Shown: positions 1-5,810, numbered from the stretch's first letter. The stretch is DNA of 8,001 bases from Desulfobacterales bacterium (GCA_020345785.1 CP070771.1:3699582-3707582), one strand, 5' to 3'. Notes: generated by a model not told the origin, from the letters alone. A program made the numbers and translations.

Positions 1-85
1 AATCTTAGAGCAGATATTTTCAGCCGGGCGGTTGCGCCGGGAGCCAACGACCATCCAGAGCACAACACGGGATCGCGCGGATTAT

Positions 86-101
86 CCCGCCTAAAGGCGG
101 G
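86..101. repeat. CCCGCCT/AGGCGGG hairpin, copy 1
   Basis: A perfect inverted repeat: CCCGCCT at 86-92, two A, then AGGCGGG at 95-101. It shares its core (CCCGCC..GGCGGG) with the hairpin at 143-162, so the two look like copies of one short dispersed palindrome. It lies downstream of the ATPase stop and could help stop transcription or protect the 3' end of the transporter mRNA. No clear T-run follows it. The stretch 1-85 beside it contains another GC stem (24-30 with 35-41, one mismatch) but no gene that I can assign. Confidence 0.6.
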
Positions 102-142
102 CAAAGGCAGGAGGACGTCGTTACGCTTATCGTTGAGCTTGC

Positions 143-162
143 AATCCCGCCAAGGCGGGATT
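143..162. terminator. 20-base palindrome downstream of the ATPase gene; candidate terminator
   Basis: AATCCCGCC at 143-151 and GGCGGGATT at 154-162 form a perfect 9-bp stem around AA. On the minus strand the stem begins 13 bases after the ATPase stop codon (176-178), the right place for the end of the transporter operon. However, the bases after it on that strand are GCAAGC rather than a U-tract, so an intrinsic terminator is not fully supported. An mRNA-stabilising hairpin or a dispersed repeat (compare 86-101) is equally possible. Confidence 0.5.
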
Positions 163-175
163 TGTTTAGCAAGAA

Positions 176-1258
176 TCAGAAAAGGATCATGCATTTTTGC
201 GGATTCAAATGCAGATAGAGATCATGCCCTTCTTCCTGAGGCACATAGTGCGGCACCTGCACCCGGATCATGGTGTCATTCACGTTCACGAAAAAATATA
301 GAAAATTACCCAGATACGCTTTGTGGGCAATGGCACCTTTGACCAAGTTTTCAGTGGTTTGAGGTGGTTCCGTAAAAATTGCCACATCCTCGGGGCGTAT
401 TGATGCATAGACTTTTTCGCCGGCCTTGACCGTCTTAGTGTCGGGCATCGTACACCGCATCTTCTCGCTGAATTCGGTACGCACGTAGACCTCGTTCGTG
501 TTCGCCAGAACCTCAATGACTTCCCCGGACATAAAATTCATGGTGCCGATGAAATCGGCCACAAATCTGTTGGCCGGCTTTTGGTAGATTTGCTCGGGCG
601 GACCGATTTGCACCACATGGCCCGCTTCCATGACGGCGATGCGATCTGAGATAACCATCGCTTCGGCCTGATCGTGGGTGACGTAAACCGATGTGATGCC
701 CATGCGTCTGACCAGACTTTTGATTTCAAATCTCAATTCTTCCCTGAGCTTGGCATCGAGGTTGCTCAGGGGTTCATCCAGCAGCAACACTTTAGGGTTG
801 CCGACCAGCGCCCGCGCCAGCGCCACCCGTTGCTGCTGTCCCCCGCTCAATTGGGCCGGGTACCTGTCTTCCAAGCCATCTAAACCCACCATTTCCAGGA
901 CCTTTTGCGCCTTTTCCTTGATCCGCTGTCTGGATAACCGCTGCAGTTTCAGGCCGTAGACAACATTATTGTATACCTTCATATGCGGCCAAACGGCATA
1001 GTTTTGAAACACCATGCCGATCCCCCTTTTGGACGGCTGAACAAACCCCTGTGACAGCATCGGTTTGCCGTCGATGACGATATCCCCCTCATCGGGCTTT
1101 TCCAGGCCGGCGATGCAGCGCAGGGTTGTTGTTTTGCCGCAGCCGCTGGGCCCGAGCAGCGTCAACATTTCACCCTTGTTCACCTCCAGCTGGATGTGAT
1201 TAATCGCCACGACGTTTTTAAAGCGCTTAAACAGGTTGTGGATCTCGATGAATGCCAT
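176..1258 (-). CDS. ABC transporter ATP-binding protein, Fbp/Pot type with TOBE domain
   Basis: This is the cytoplasmic ATPase that powers the importer encoded with it. All ABC landmarks are visible in the 360 residues: Walker A GPSGCGKT at 36-43, Q-loop Q85, signature LSGGQ at 137-141, Walker B LLLDEP ending near 163, D-loop SNLDA at 165-169 and H-loop H195. The C-terminal part, from about 240, reads as a TOBE-type beta domain (SIRPEDV near 287-292), as in PotA, FbpC, MalK and UgpC relatives. A GGAG motif lies 9 bases before the ATG, supporting this start. It is the last gene of the binding protein-permease-ATPase group but is separated from the permease by 387 bases of repeats. The length is normal and no key residue is missing. 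The family is certain; the substrate (iron, 2-aminoethylphosphonate, polyamine or other) is not. Confidence 0.95.
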   Translation of the reverse strand: MAFIEIHNLFKRFKNVVAINHIQLEVNKGEMLTLLGPSGCGKTTTLRCIAGLEKPDEGDIVIDGKPMLSQGFVQPSKRGIGMVFQNYAVWPHMKVYNNVVYGLKLQRLSRQRIKEKAQKVLEMVGLDGLEDRYPAQLSGGQQQRVALARALVGNPKVLLLDEPLSNLDAKLREELRFEIKSLVRRMGITSVYVTHDQAEAMVISDRIAVMEAGHVVQIGPPEQIYQKPANRFVADFIGTMNFMSGEVIEVLANTNEVYVRTEFSEKMRCTMPDTKTVKAGEKVYASIRPEDVAIFTEPPQTTENLVKGAIAHKAYLGNFLYFFVNVNDTMIRVQVPHYVPQEEGHDLYLHLNPQKCMILF

Positions 1259-1280
1259 TAAAATCTTCTCCCATAATGAT

Positions 1281-1321
1281 GGTTCAAAGGTTCAGCGTTC
1301 CGGGTTCAGGGTTCAAGGTTA
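1281..1321. repeat. 7-bp-period array, GTTCAGG words
   Basis: The word GTTCA or a one- or two-base variant starts at 1282, 1290, 1297, 1304, 1311 and 1318, giving spacings of 8, 7, 7, 7 and 7. It lies just upstream of the ATPase ribosome-binding region. Its reverse complement family (CTGAACC words) occurs at 1614-1641 on the far side of the gap, so the two can pair as arms of an imperfect hairpin; 1302-1321 matches the reverse complement of 1614-1634 with one gap and few mismatches. Confidence 0.75.
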
Positions 1322-1366
1322 TCATGACCCTAAACTCTTGTATGCGACTCATCAAAACCGATAAAA

Positions 1367-1396
1367 GGTTTCAGGTTTCGGGTGTCAGGTGTCAGG
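1367..1396. repeat. 7-bp-period array, GTTTCAG/GTGTCAG words
   Basis: Four consecutive heptamers: GTTTCAG (1368-1374), GTTTCGG (1375-1381), GTGTCAG (1382-1388) and GTGTCAG (1389-1395). The complementary words CCTGACA and CCTGAAA occur at 1591-1604, so this is the inner arm of a nested inverted arrangement in the ATPase-permease gap. No coding function is evident. Confidence 0.8.
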
Positions 1397-1459
1397 ATTT
1401 TCGCCGCGAGCCGCCTAATCCTCCAAAGGCATAAAAGTTTCGAAGATTGGGTTCACTCA

Positions 1460-1494
1460 TTCGACGTTCGATGTTCGATGTTCGACGTTCATCA
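1460..1494. repeat. 7-bp-period array, TTCGAYG words
   Basis: Four exact-phase heptamers: TTCGACG (1460-1466), TTCGATG (1467-1473), TTCGATG (1474-1480) and TTCGACG (1481-1487), followed by a decayed TTCATCA (1488-1494). Each unit carries a TCGA palindrome. The block sits near the middle of the gap, between the two inverted pairs of arrays. On the minus strand it reads in one frame as RRTSNIERR, a phrase I recognise as typical of spurious repeat-derived predicted proteins rather than of a gene. Confidence 0.85.
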
Positions 1495-1512
1495 GTTTCT
1501 TTTTCGATTCGA

Positions 1513-1579
1513 CTGGCTGCTCCTCGGCCAGCAGCAGCGCTGACATCCGCCTGCGCGGACGAAGCCGCAACGTCGCGGC
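1513..1579. repeat. Cluster of three short GC stem-loops
   Basis: Three small inverted repeats follow one another: GCTGCT (1516-1521) with AGCAGC (1530-1535); TCCGC (1546-1550) with GCGGA (1555-1559) around CTGC; and GCCGC (1564-1568) with GCGGC (1575-1579) around AACGTC. They fill the space between the TTCGAYG array and the C-rich arrays next to the permease stop. They could be structured RNA in the transcript or a small dispersed repeat. There is no gene evidence here. Confidence 0.45.
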
Positions 1580-1584
1580 GAAGG

Positions 1585-1641
1585 CCCGAAACCTGACACC
1601 TGAAACCATCTTCTAACCCTGAACCTCTGAACCCCCAAACC
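1585..1641. repeat. C-rich 7-bp-period arrays, CCTGAAA and CTGAACC words
   Basis: The block begins with the heptamers CCCGAAA (1585-1591), CCTGACA (1592-1598) and CCTGAAA (1599-1605), then passes into TGAACCT and CTGAACC words around 1620-1633. These are the reverse complements of the word families at 1367-1396 and 1281-1321, in mirrored order, so the two sides of the gap form a nested inverted arrangement. The block ends four bases short of the permease stop codon on the minus strand, so the repeat fills the gap right up to the coding edge. Confidence 0.75.
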
Positions 1642-1645
1642 TTTC

Positions 1646-3343
1646 TCACCCCTCGGCCCCCCAAGCGGCTTTGAGGACGCTTCCCCCGATCCTTGATATG
1701 ATCAGCAGCAGAATGAAGGTAATCACAATCATAAGAAACGCCATGGCGGAGGCAATGCCGAACTCCATGCCGCGGTGCCAGTTCAGATAGATTCCAATGG
1801 GCAGGGTCTCCCATCCGCCGCGATAAAGGAAGATCGCCGTAGAGATTTCCTGAAATGCCATAATGAAAAACATCACAACACCGACGAGCACCCCTTTCAG
1901 CAGCAGCGGCAGCGATATTTTAAAAAAAGTTCTGAATTTACCGGCGCCCGATACTTCGGAGGCTTCTTCGAGCGAAGGGTCCAGTTGCAAATAGGAGGAA
2001 TGTGCCATGCGTAAAAAATACGGCAACCGCCTTGCAAACAGCGCCAGCGGCATGATGATCCAATGCGTGGCCAAGGGTATGTCCTGCCAGAAAGCCAGCA
2101 GGTAACTCACACCGATCGCAATGCCCGGAAACGCCAGCATCAGGGTGATCACGAAATCAAGCGCATCTTTGCCCGGCACCCGGGTGCGGACCACAAGATA
2201 GGCCACCGGGAGCCCGAAGGCGATCCCGAAAATAAGGGCGATCCCGCTGAAGAGAAAAGAGTTTTTTATCAGCCCCGGAGTTTCCAGAAGGATGACCCTG
2301 AAATTTTCGAGGGTCCAATATGTCGGAAACGGTTCTAAGGTCCATCTGCGGGAGAAAGCACCCAGGCCGAGCACGATTGGGATCAGCAGGACGAGAATGG
2401 CGATGATAATCATGTACAAATACGCGCCTGATTTCACCGGCAGGCTGGGCTCGATGACTCTGCCTTCAGAAGTTGTTCCTTTAGAGAGGCCGGTATACTT
2501 TTTCTTCTCGACCCACCAGCGTGCCAGCAAAAAAAGGGAAATGCAAATGACGGAGGAAACGACCACCGCCACGATCCCCATGTACTTGCGGTGCACATCC
2601 GTAAAATGGTAGGCGATGTTGATGTACGAAACCGAGGGCAAAAAGTCCACTTGGCCCAGAATCTGAGGCGTGAGCCAGTCCGTAAAGGGCCACAGGAAGA
2701 CGAGTACGGCGCCCGCCAGATAACTTGGTGTGCAAAGCGGCAGGGTGACGGTGATGAATCTCCAGAAGCCGGATGCGCCTTCGACTTCGGCCGCCTCCTC
2801 GAAGGAAGGATCTATGTTGGTGAAACCGGCCGATAGACCGAGGACGATAAACGGCAGCATGTGCAGGGATTGAATGAATACCAACCCGTGTAAACCGTAT
2901 ATGAAATTGATGGGCTTCTCGGTCAGCCCCATATCCATCAAAAGCAGATTCAGGGTACCCCACTTGCCGAAAAAGATGATGAAAGCAAAAACGCCGGCAA
3001 AGGCCGGCAAAACAATCGGCAGCAGAATCAGGGCGGTGAAAACGGTCTTGCCCCGATGGCGGTAGCGCGCCAGAATATAAGCCAGGGGAACTCCAAAGAC
3101 AGTGGTCGTCAAAAGAACCAGCGTGCTTAAGAGCAGGGTATTGCCGAAAGTTTTAAGATAATACGTGTCCCTGAAAAACTCCAGATAATTGCCCAGGCCC
3201 CACCCGCCGGTGTCGGCAATTTTAAAGCTTTCCAGCACCAGAATGGACAGCGGAAAAATCACCAGGAAAGCAATGACCAGCCACAGGAGTGCTGCCAGAG
3301 AGATACTGCCGTCAGATCTTTTTTTGCTATATTGCATTTTCAA
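1646..3343 (-). CDS. ABC transporter permease with two fused membrane domains (FbpB/SfuB-like)
   Basis: This is the inner-membrane channel of the importer. Two homologous BPD_transp_1 halves are fused in one chain of about 565 residues, so a single protein can supply both permease domains. The ATPase-docking EAA loops are clear in each half: EEAAEVEGASGFWRF and EEASEVSGAGKFRTF, about 275 residues apart. Many hydrophobic helices surround them, and a hydrophilic linker lies midway (around WVEKKKYTGLSKG). This fused layout is typical of ferric-iron (FbpB/SfuB) and some phosphonate-type systems. The start is uncertain. A GAGG motif lies 8 bases before TTG at 3343, chosen here, and 14 before ATG at 3337, which would drop two residues. 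The longer reading frame from 3373 runs into repeat DNA and is unlikely. The family is secure; the substrate is unknown. Confidence 0.94.
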   Translation of the reverse strand: MKMQYSKKRSDGSISLAALLWLVIAFLVIFPLSILVLESFKIADTGGWGLGNYLEFFRDTYYLKTFGNTLLLSTLVLLTTTVFGVPLAYILARYRHRGKTVFTALILLPIVLPAFAGVFAFIIFFGKWGTLNLLLMDMGLTEKPINFIYGLHGLVFIQSLHMLPFIVLGLSAGFTNIDPSFEEAAEVEGASGFWRFITVTLPLCTPSYLAGAVLVFLWPFTDWLTPQILGQVDFLPSVSYINIAYHFTDVHRKYMGIVAVVVSSVICISLFLLARWWVEKKKYTGLSKGTTSEGRVIEPSLPVKSGAYLYMIIIAILVLLIPIVLGLGAFSRRWTLEPFPTYWTLENFRVILLETPGLIKNSFLFSGIALIFGIAFGLPVAYLVVRTRVPGKDALDFVITLMLAFPGIAIGVSYLLAFWQDIPLATHWIIMPLALFARRLPYFLRMAHSSYLQLDPSLEEASEVSGAGKFRTFFKISLPLLLKGVLVGVVMFFIMAFQEISTAIFLYRGGWETLPIGIYLNWHRGMEFGIASAMAFLMIVITFILLLIISRIGGSVLKAAWGAEG

Positions 3344-3360
3344 AGGCACGTCCTCTAAAA

Positions 3361-3404
3361 TCCTAAATACCAAGCACCAAATTCCAATAATCTAATGACC
3401 AAAA
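3361..3404. repeat. 7-bp-period array, CCAAAT words
   Basis: Six in-phase heptamers on the plus strand, including TACCAAG (3368-3374), CACCAAA (3375-3381), TTCCAAT (3382-3388) and TGACCAA (3396-3402). On the coding (minus) strand this reads as TTGG words just before the permease ribosome-binding site at about 3351-3356. The array may have been able to donate or displace translation signals for the permease. Confidence 0.75.
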
Positions 3405-3426
3405 CCTTATGGCAGCAGCAGCTGCC

Positions 3427-3522
3427 AGGCCGGTAAGTCGAAATGCTTAGAAGCTAAAAGGCCGGAAGGCTTGGAAAACAGGAGGTTTTGAAGCCGGTAA
3501 ACCGGTAAGCTTAAAAATTAGA
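3427..3522. repeat. 8-bp-period degenerate array, ARGCYGGT words
   Basis: Twelve consecutive octamers can be laid in phase, among them AGGCCGGT (3427-3434), AAGCTAAA (3451-3458), AGGCCGGA (3459-3466), AGGCTTGG (3467-3474), AAGCCGGT (3491-3498), AAACCGGT (3499-3506) and AAGCTTAA (3507-3514). The words are degenerate but nearly all begin AAG, AGG or AAA. The block at 3543-3622 is built from the reverse complement of the same word family, with a 20-base spacer between them. Confidence 0.65.
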
Positions 3523-3542
3523 CCAAATTAGCCCTCTATATT

Positions 3543-3622
3543 CCCAGCTTTGTAACCTCCCAGCCTAATAGCTTCCCAGCCTCATAGCCTCCCAGCTTTC
3601 CAGCCTCCCAGCCTTAAGCGTA
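3543..3622. repeat. 16-bp (2 x 8) tandem array, CCCAGCCT words
   Basis: Five 16-base units start at 3543, 3559, 3575, 3591 and 3607, each opening with CCCAGC; a typical unit is CCCAGCCTCATAGCCT (3575-3590). Each unit splits into two related octamers (CCCAGCCT, CATAGCCT). In reverse complement these are AGGCTGGG and AGGCTATG, the same family as the octamers at 3427-3522. The two blocks therefore face each other and could form a long imperfect hairpin in the binding protein-permease transcript. Confidence 0.85.
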
Positions 3623-3685
3623 GTAACCCTCCAACTCCAGATTGGTATTTAACCCGCTCGATTGGAGATTTTCTTGAGATTCCCG

Positions 3686-4978
3686 TTACGGCGCCACCAG
3701 CAGCGCACGCGCCTTGGATGCAGCCAGACGGGCAGCCGCATAGTTGCCATCATAGGCGAAGAGATTTCGCGCTTCTTTTATTTTGGCCTCGGCCTTGCTC
3801 ACATCCATGTTCTGACCTTTGGCTGCCTGGACTTCGCCCTCGACTTCCTCGATCAGGTACAGGCTGCTCTTCAATTCGCCCCATTTGCGGTAAATCTCGT
3901 ACTCATAGTAGCGGTTGACCTCGTCCCATCGCTTGGTGGCCAGATCCAGATCGTACTCGATGAATCCGACATCCAAATCCCAGAAAGAATCGACACCCAG
4001 CGCCTTCTGGGCATGCTCGGCCATTTCAACGCCTTCTTTCTCCCAAGCCGAGAATTTAATGTCTGTCCGGGCAGCAAAGTAGCGGCCCTCCAGCACGTAT
4101 TTCTGGCCGTCCATGCTGAACAGCCAGTCCAGAAAGATCTTGCCGACGGCTTCATTGGGTGCGCCCTTCAGCAAGGCCACCGCCTCCGGAACCAGGATCG
4201 TTTTTTCCGGCAGCAAATCTTTTACGGGATAGCCGTCTTTGCGCGCCGCCATGGCGTTCATCTGCGGCTGCGCAACCCCGATGGGGATTTCGCCGCGGCC
4301 CGTTAATTGGGTGGTATCGGTGCTGCCGGTGGAGAAGCGGGCCAGCTGGGCCGCCAGCGATCTCAGATACGCCCAGGCTTCCTTTTCGCCATAGGCCTGC
4401 ATTAGGATTTCGACGACTTCATGCATAGTGCCGGAGGCATACGGCAATGTATGCACGATAGAACCCCGGTAAATGGGATTGAGCAGATCGTTCCAGGTTT
4501 TGGGCGGCGGCAGCCTCAATCTTTTCAGAATCTTTTCGTTGTAAAGATTGGTGACGATCCAGGGCGCAAAACAGGTCCAATAATCATCTGCGTCCTTTAC
4601 CTTCATACCGTGCCATTCGGCGGGAATTTTGTCCCAGTCCTTCGGCCGGTAGGGGATTATCAGCCCCTCTTGCTTCAGGACTTGATGGGCCGGAGCGCCC
4701 GCCCCCAGGAAGACGTCGGCATCCGGCTTGCCCCCCCATGCTTTCACCTTGTCCACGCAAACCGGCCACCCTCCAGGCCGCACGAACGTGATTTCCACGT
4801 CCTTGCCATAGGTCTTCTTGTAATACTCCGTGAAACCCTTTCTCAGGCTGTCGGACAGCTCCTTGTAAACCGGACCGACCCAGCCGACTTTGTCGGCGGC
4901 CTGCGCCCCTGGATTCGGCAGCAGCAGGGCCATTGCAAGGGCCGCGCAGATGGTTGTGGTCAGGATTCTTTTTGTCAT
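3686..4978 (-). CDS. Secreted ABC transporter solute-binding protein with C-terminal helical extension
   Basis: This is the periplasmic receptor that captures the substrate for the permease/ATPase encoded downstream. The 430-residue chain starts with a Sec signal peptide: KR at 3-4, a hydrophobic core at about 8-20, and AQA ending at 27 as a likely cleavage site. The body resembles family 1 (FbpA/FutA/AEP-type) binding proteins: DADVFLGAGAPAH at 87-99, GLIIPY at 105-110, TWNDLLNPIYRG at 161-172, and IFLDWLFSMDGQKYV at 281-295. I do not see the paired tyrosines expected for FbpA-type iron binding, so iron is not supported. C74 and C136 could form a disulfide. From about 366 to 430 a charged, alanine-rich segment forms a predicted helical hairpin beyond the usual fold. 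AAGGAGG five bases before ATG 4978 fixes the start; the open frame continues upstream to GTG 5038 without such support. Confidence 0.93.
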   Translation of the reverse strand: MTKRILTTTICAALAMALLLPNPGAQAADKVGWVGPVYKELSDSLRKGFTEYYKKTYGKDVEITFVRPGGWPVCVDKVKAWGGKPDADVFLGAGAPAHQVLKQEGLIIPYRPKDWDKIPAEWHGMKVKDADDYWTCFAPWIVTNLYNEKILKRLRLPPPKTWNDLLNPIYRGSIVHTLPYASGTMHEVVEILMQAYGEKEAWAYLRSLAAQLARFSTGSTDTTQLTGRGEIPIGVAQPQMNAMAARKDGYPVKDLLPEKTILVPEAVALLKGAPNEAVGKIFLDWLFSMDGQKYVLEGRYFAARTDIKFSAWEKEGVEMAEHAQKALGVDSFWDLDVGFIEYDLDLATKRWDEVNRYYEYEIYRKWGELKSSLYLIEEVEGEVQAAKGQNMDVSKAEAKIKEARNLFAYDGNYAAARLAASKARALLVAP

Positions 4979-5174
4979 TTTGTCCTCCTTTCTGGTAAGG
5001 TGGTCGTATTTTAAAAAGGCGTTCTGGACTTCCGACACATGGTTAAAAAAACCCTATAATATTATTTGCAAATCTCCTCCTTTCAGATGGTTTGGGTGTT
5101 TAAATTGAACAGGCAAATTTCTTGAAAAGCGATATCGGCGCTATAAAGAATCGATCGTCGTTGGCGCAAATGCA
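4979..5174 (-). promoter_or_regulatory. Leader and probable promoter region of the transporter operon
   Basis: This untranslated stretch precedes the binding-protein gene on the minus strand. It holds two strong Shine-Dalgarno matches: AAGGAGG at 4984-4990, which serves the binding protein, and a second AAGGAGG at 5076-5082 about 90 bases upstream. The second is followed by TTG and only five sense codons before TAG, so at most a tiny leader peptide. The AT-rich run near 5055-5068 (AATAATATTATAG on the minus strand) could supply a -10 element, but no convincing -35 was found, so the promoter position is a guess. Confidence 0.4.
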
Positions 5175-5235
5175 TACCTATTATCCGAGTGGCGGATTCA
5201 TCTAGAGGCTTGTGTTGATGACCGGATAATAGGTA
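5175..5235. repeat. Perfect 13-bp inverted repeat with 35-base spacer
   Basis: TACCTATTATCCG at 5175-5187 is matched exactly in reverse complement by CGGATAATAGGTA at 5223-5235. The spacer contains a smaller pair, TCATC (5198-5202) and GATGA (5217-5221), so a two-tier cruciform or RNA hairpin is possible. It lies 37 bases upstream of the ycaQ remnant and about 200 upstream of the binding-protein start, between divergent genes. It could be an operator for a dimeric regulator, a recombination site, or the trace of a small mobile element; nothing in the sequence decides. Confidence 0.75.
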
Positions 5236-5272
5236 AATAATGGAAATTTAGTACTGAGTCAAGGAAGATGTC

Positions 5273-5717
5273 ATGGAAACCATAGCGATTCACACGGCCC
5301 GCCGGCTTGCCCTGGCCCGCGCCGGTCTGCTCAAGCCCGAATTGACCGGCTTTCCGAAACGCGCCGCGGGTCGTTCGCTCCGCGCACGCAAAGCAGCCCA
5401 TCGTGTCATCCAGCGATTTGGGTACCTGCAGCTCGACACGGTTTCGATTGCCGGGGCCCGCAGCCATACGATCGTGCTTCTATCACGCCTCGAAGGTTTC
5501 GATCGGCTACTATTGCCTGCCGGTGCTTGCAGGGGACAGACTGGTGGCGCGAGTCGACCTCAAGGCCGACTGGAAGGGCCAAAAGTTGCAAGTGCTGTCG
5601 CAGCGGTTCGAGGCCGCAAATTCCGCCGGCGCAGTTGCTTCGGAAGATAGTGAGGCTGTGCGGACGGCACTCGCACGCTATGCAGGCGCCCTCGGGCTGC
5701 AGCCTTCGCAAAGATGA
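5273..5717 (+). pseudogene. ycaQ: Remnant of a ycaQ-family (HTH_42) DNA crosslink glycosylase gene, internally deleted
   Basis: Both ends of a YcaQ/AlkZ-type protein are readable but its middle is gone. From ATG 5273, 77 residues match the family N-terminus: ARRLALARAGL at 9-19, then RFGYLQLDTV at 48-57 carrying the Q-x-D signature (Q53, D55), and SHTIVLLSRLEGFD at 64-77. At about 5503-5505 the homology jumps to another frame, which continues GYYCLPVLAGDRLVARVDLK and ends ALGLQPSQR with TGA at 5715-5717; this is the family C-terminus. Compared with the roughly 400-residue family, about 250 central residues are missing and the frame shifts at the junction, so translation from 5273 would read into nonsense and end at 5650. 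Related enzymes unhook alkylated or crosslinked bases. AAGGAA before the ATG remains. The gene looks more GC-rich than its neighbours and is the only plus-strand gene, which fits a foreign or independently inherited origin. An assembly collapse is the alternative. Confidence 0.85.
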
Positions 5718-5750
5718 TGCATCAGGGGTCTGGTCTTCAGATTAGCCGCA

Positions 5751-5809
5751 GGCCGCCGAAGTTTACCCCCCAGCGCGGGCGGCCAGTTTGATCGAAGAAG
5801 GGACTTCGG
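5751..5809. terminator. Nested inverted repeats between convergent genes; possible terminator
   Basis: This lies between the ycaQ remnant and the convergent creatininase-family gene. GGCCGCC (5751-5757) pairs with GGCGGCC (5778-5784); CCGAAGT (5756-5762) can instead pair with ACTTCGG (5803-5809); and a short CGAAG/CTTCG hairpin sits at 5793-5808. The last is followed on the plus strand only by GTTTAAT, so it is a weak intrinsic terminator at best. A 10-base perfect palindrome (TGATGCATCA, 5715-5724) covers the remnant's stop codon. Confidence 0.35.
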
Positions 5810-5810
5810 T

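Noticed and set aside
1..342. Plus-strand frame open from the left edge through 342
   Set aside because: It runs through two palindromes and the antisense of the ATPase gene. The residues look like no family I know and no start signal is visible.
1392..1814. Minus-strand reading frame of 140 codons across the permease-ATPase gap
   Set aside because: It overlaps the permease C-terminus in another frame, and the rest is translated repeat DNA (RRTSNIERRMS-like phrases). There is no homology and no ribosome-binding support.
3427..3622. CRISPR array
   Set aside because: Units are 8 or 16 bases, degenerate and contiguous, without unique spacers of regular length; no cas genes are present.
3662..4306. 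Plus-strand frame of 214 codons antisense to the binding protein
   Set aside because: It is a shadow of a clearly coding minus-strand gene, with no domain and no initiation signal.
3686..4978. Assignment of the importer as a ferric-iron (Fbp) system
   Set aside because: Gene layout fits, but the adjacent tyrosine pair used by FbpA-type proteins for iron was not seen in the expected region, so the substrate was left open.
4979..5038. N-terminal extension of the binding protein to GTG 5038
   Set aside because: It would bury the signal peptide 20 residues inside the chain and lacks a ribosome-binding site, whereas ATG 4978 has AAGGAGG at ideal spacing.
5175..5235. Integron attC site
   Set aside because: The arms lack the RYYYAAC/GTTRRRY core sites, and no integrase or cassette structure is present.
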